5,950 nt of DNA, from contig CANEWV010000116.1 in assembly GCA_947442905.1 (NCBI GenBank), forward strand, positions 1 through 5,950, given 5' to 3'. Every line of letters starts with the position of its first letter. The first letter of the stretch is position 1. The position numbers and the translations under genes were made by a program. Positions 5,866-5,950 of this stretch are shown here, one piece after another. This stretch comes from Chitinophagaceae bacterium. Its GTDB lineage: Bacteria > Bacteroidota > Bacteroidia > Chitinophagales > Chitinophagaceae. The notes below the pieces were generated by a model. It worked only from the letters and a program-made list of their open reading frames with translations. It was not told the DNA's origin and did no database searches.

Positions 5866-5950
5866 ATGAAATTACAAGACATACAAGTACAAAACGAAAA
5901 AGAAACACGTGGTGGATTTGGTGAAGGCATTCACGAAATCGGAAAAGAAA
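5866..5950 (+). CDS. Start of a gene resembling the C-terminal subunit of a split transketolase (cut by right window edge)
   Basis: An ATG at 5866, 12 bp after the carB-like stop and in the same frame, opens 28 codons to the window end. The segment TRGGFGEGIHEIGKE (14-28) resembles, from memory, the start of transketolase family C-terminal (pyrimidine-binding) subunits of Bacteroidota, which begin with T-R-x-G-F-G-x-G-L-x-E-x-G before an NPNVVALCADL-type block. That diagnostic block would lie just outside the window. If correct, the protein would pair with a separate N-terminal thiamine-diphosphate-binding subunit to act in the pentose phosphate pathway; no such subunit is encoded upstream here. 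It does not look like the second half of CarB, which should show a VLGSGPNRIGQG-type motif near its start. Close spacing suggests co-transcription with the carB-like gene. Confidence 0.5.
   Translation, partial: MKLQDIQVQNEKETRGGFGEGIHEIGKE

Noticed and set aside
5845..5950. A frameshift or stop-codon readthrough that would continue CarB past 5853.
   Set aside because: Neither the same frame past the TAA nor the other two frames shows the second-half CarB start; the same frame opens the transketolase-like N-terminus and the others hit stops or low-similarity sequence.
1..5950. Search for mobile elements, CRISPR repeats, tRNA/rRNA, toxin-antitoxin or defence genes.
   Set aside because: Nearly all of the window is accounted for by recognisable housekeeping or physiology genes, and the short intergenic regions show no repeats of those kinds.

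Overview
The window looks like a piece of an AT-rich Bacteroidota chromosome. Support comes from TAnnTTTG-type -7 promoter elements in front of genes, the absence of Shine-Dalgarno sequences, a secreted M28 peptidase whose N-terminus is of a Bacteroidota type, and a FeoB with GFAC/VPAIMSAR gate motifs that I associate with that phylum. A Chitinophagales-like or related lineage is a guess from protein style, not a demonstrated placement.

Layout, left to right: (1) the N-terminal 170 residues of a secreted M28-type metallopeptidase on the minus strand, running off the left edge; (2) a 99-bp divergent promoter region with two outward-facing copies of TACTTTTGTA; (3) feoB on the plus strand, a complete ferrous iron transporter that must start at a non-ATG codon (TTG); (4) convergent with it, a minus-strand two-gene unit, bcp (thiol peroxidase) followed 5 bp later by a secreted class A beta-lactamase-fold serine hydrolase; (5) a 112-bp divergent region with a small hairpin, G5/C5 tracts and a -7 element; (6) on the plus strand a carbamoyl-phosphate synthase large subunit that contains only the first half of the usual protein; (7) 12 bp later, the first 28 codons of another gene that resembles the C-terminal subunit of a split transketolase.

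The genes do not form one pathway. They are housekeeping or physiology genes: ferrous iron import (FeoB), peroxide detoxification (Bcp), envelope hydrolases (M28 peptidase, serine hydrolase) and pyrimidine/arginine precursor synthesis (CarB N-half). The observation most worth following is the half-length CarB. It ends with a clean stop exactly at the boundary between the oligomerisation domain and the second synthetase domain, and no second half follows in any frame within the remaining 97 bases. I see no mobile element, CRISPR array, tRNA, rRNA or defence system. No stretch longer than about 112 bases lacks a gene.
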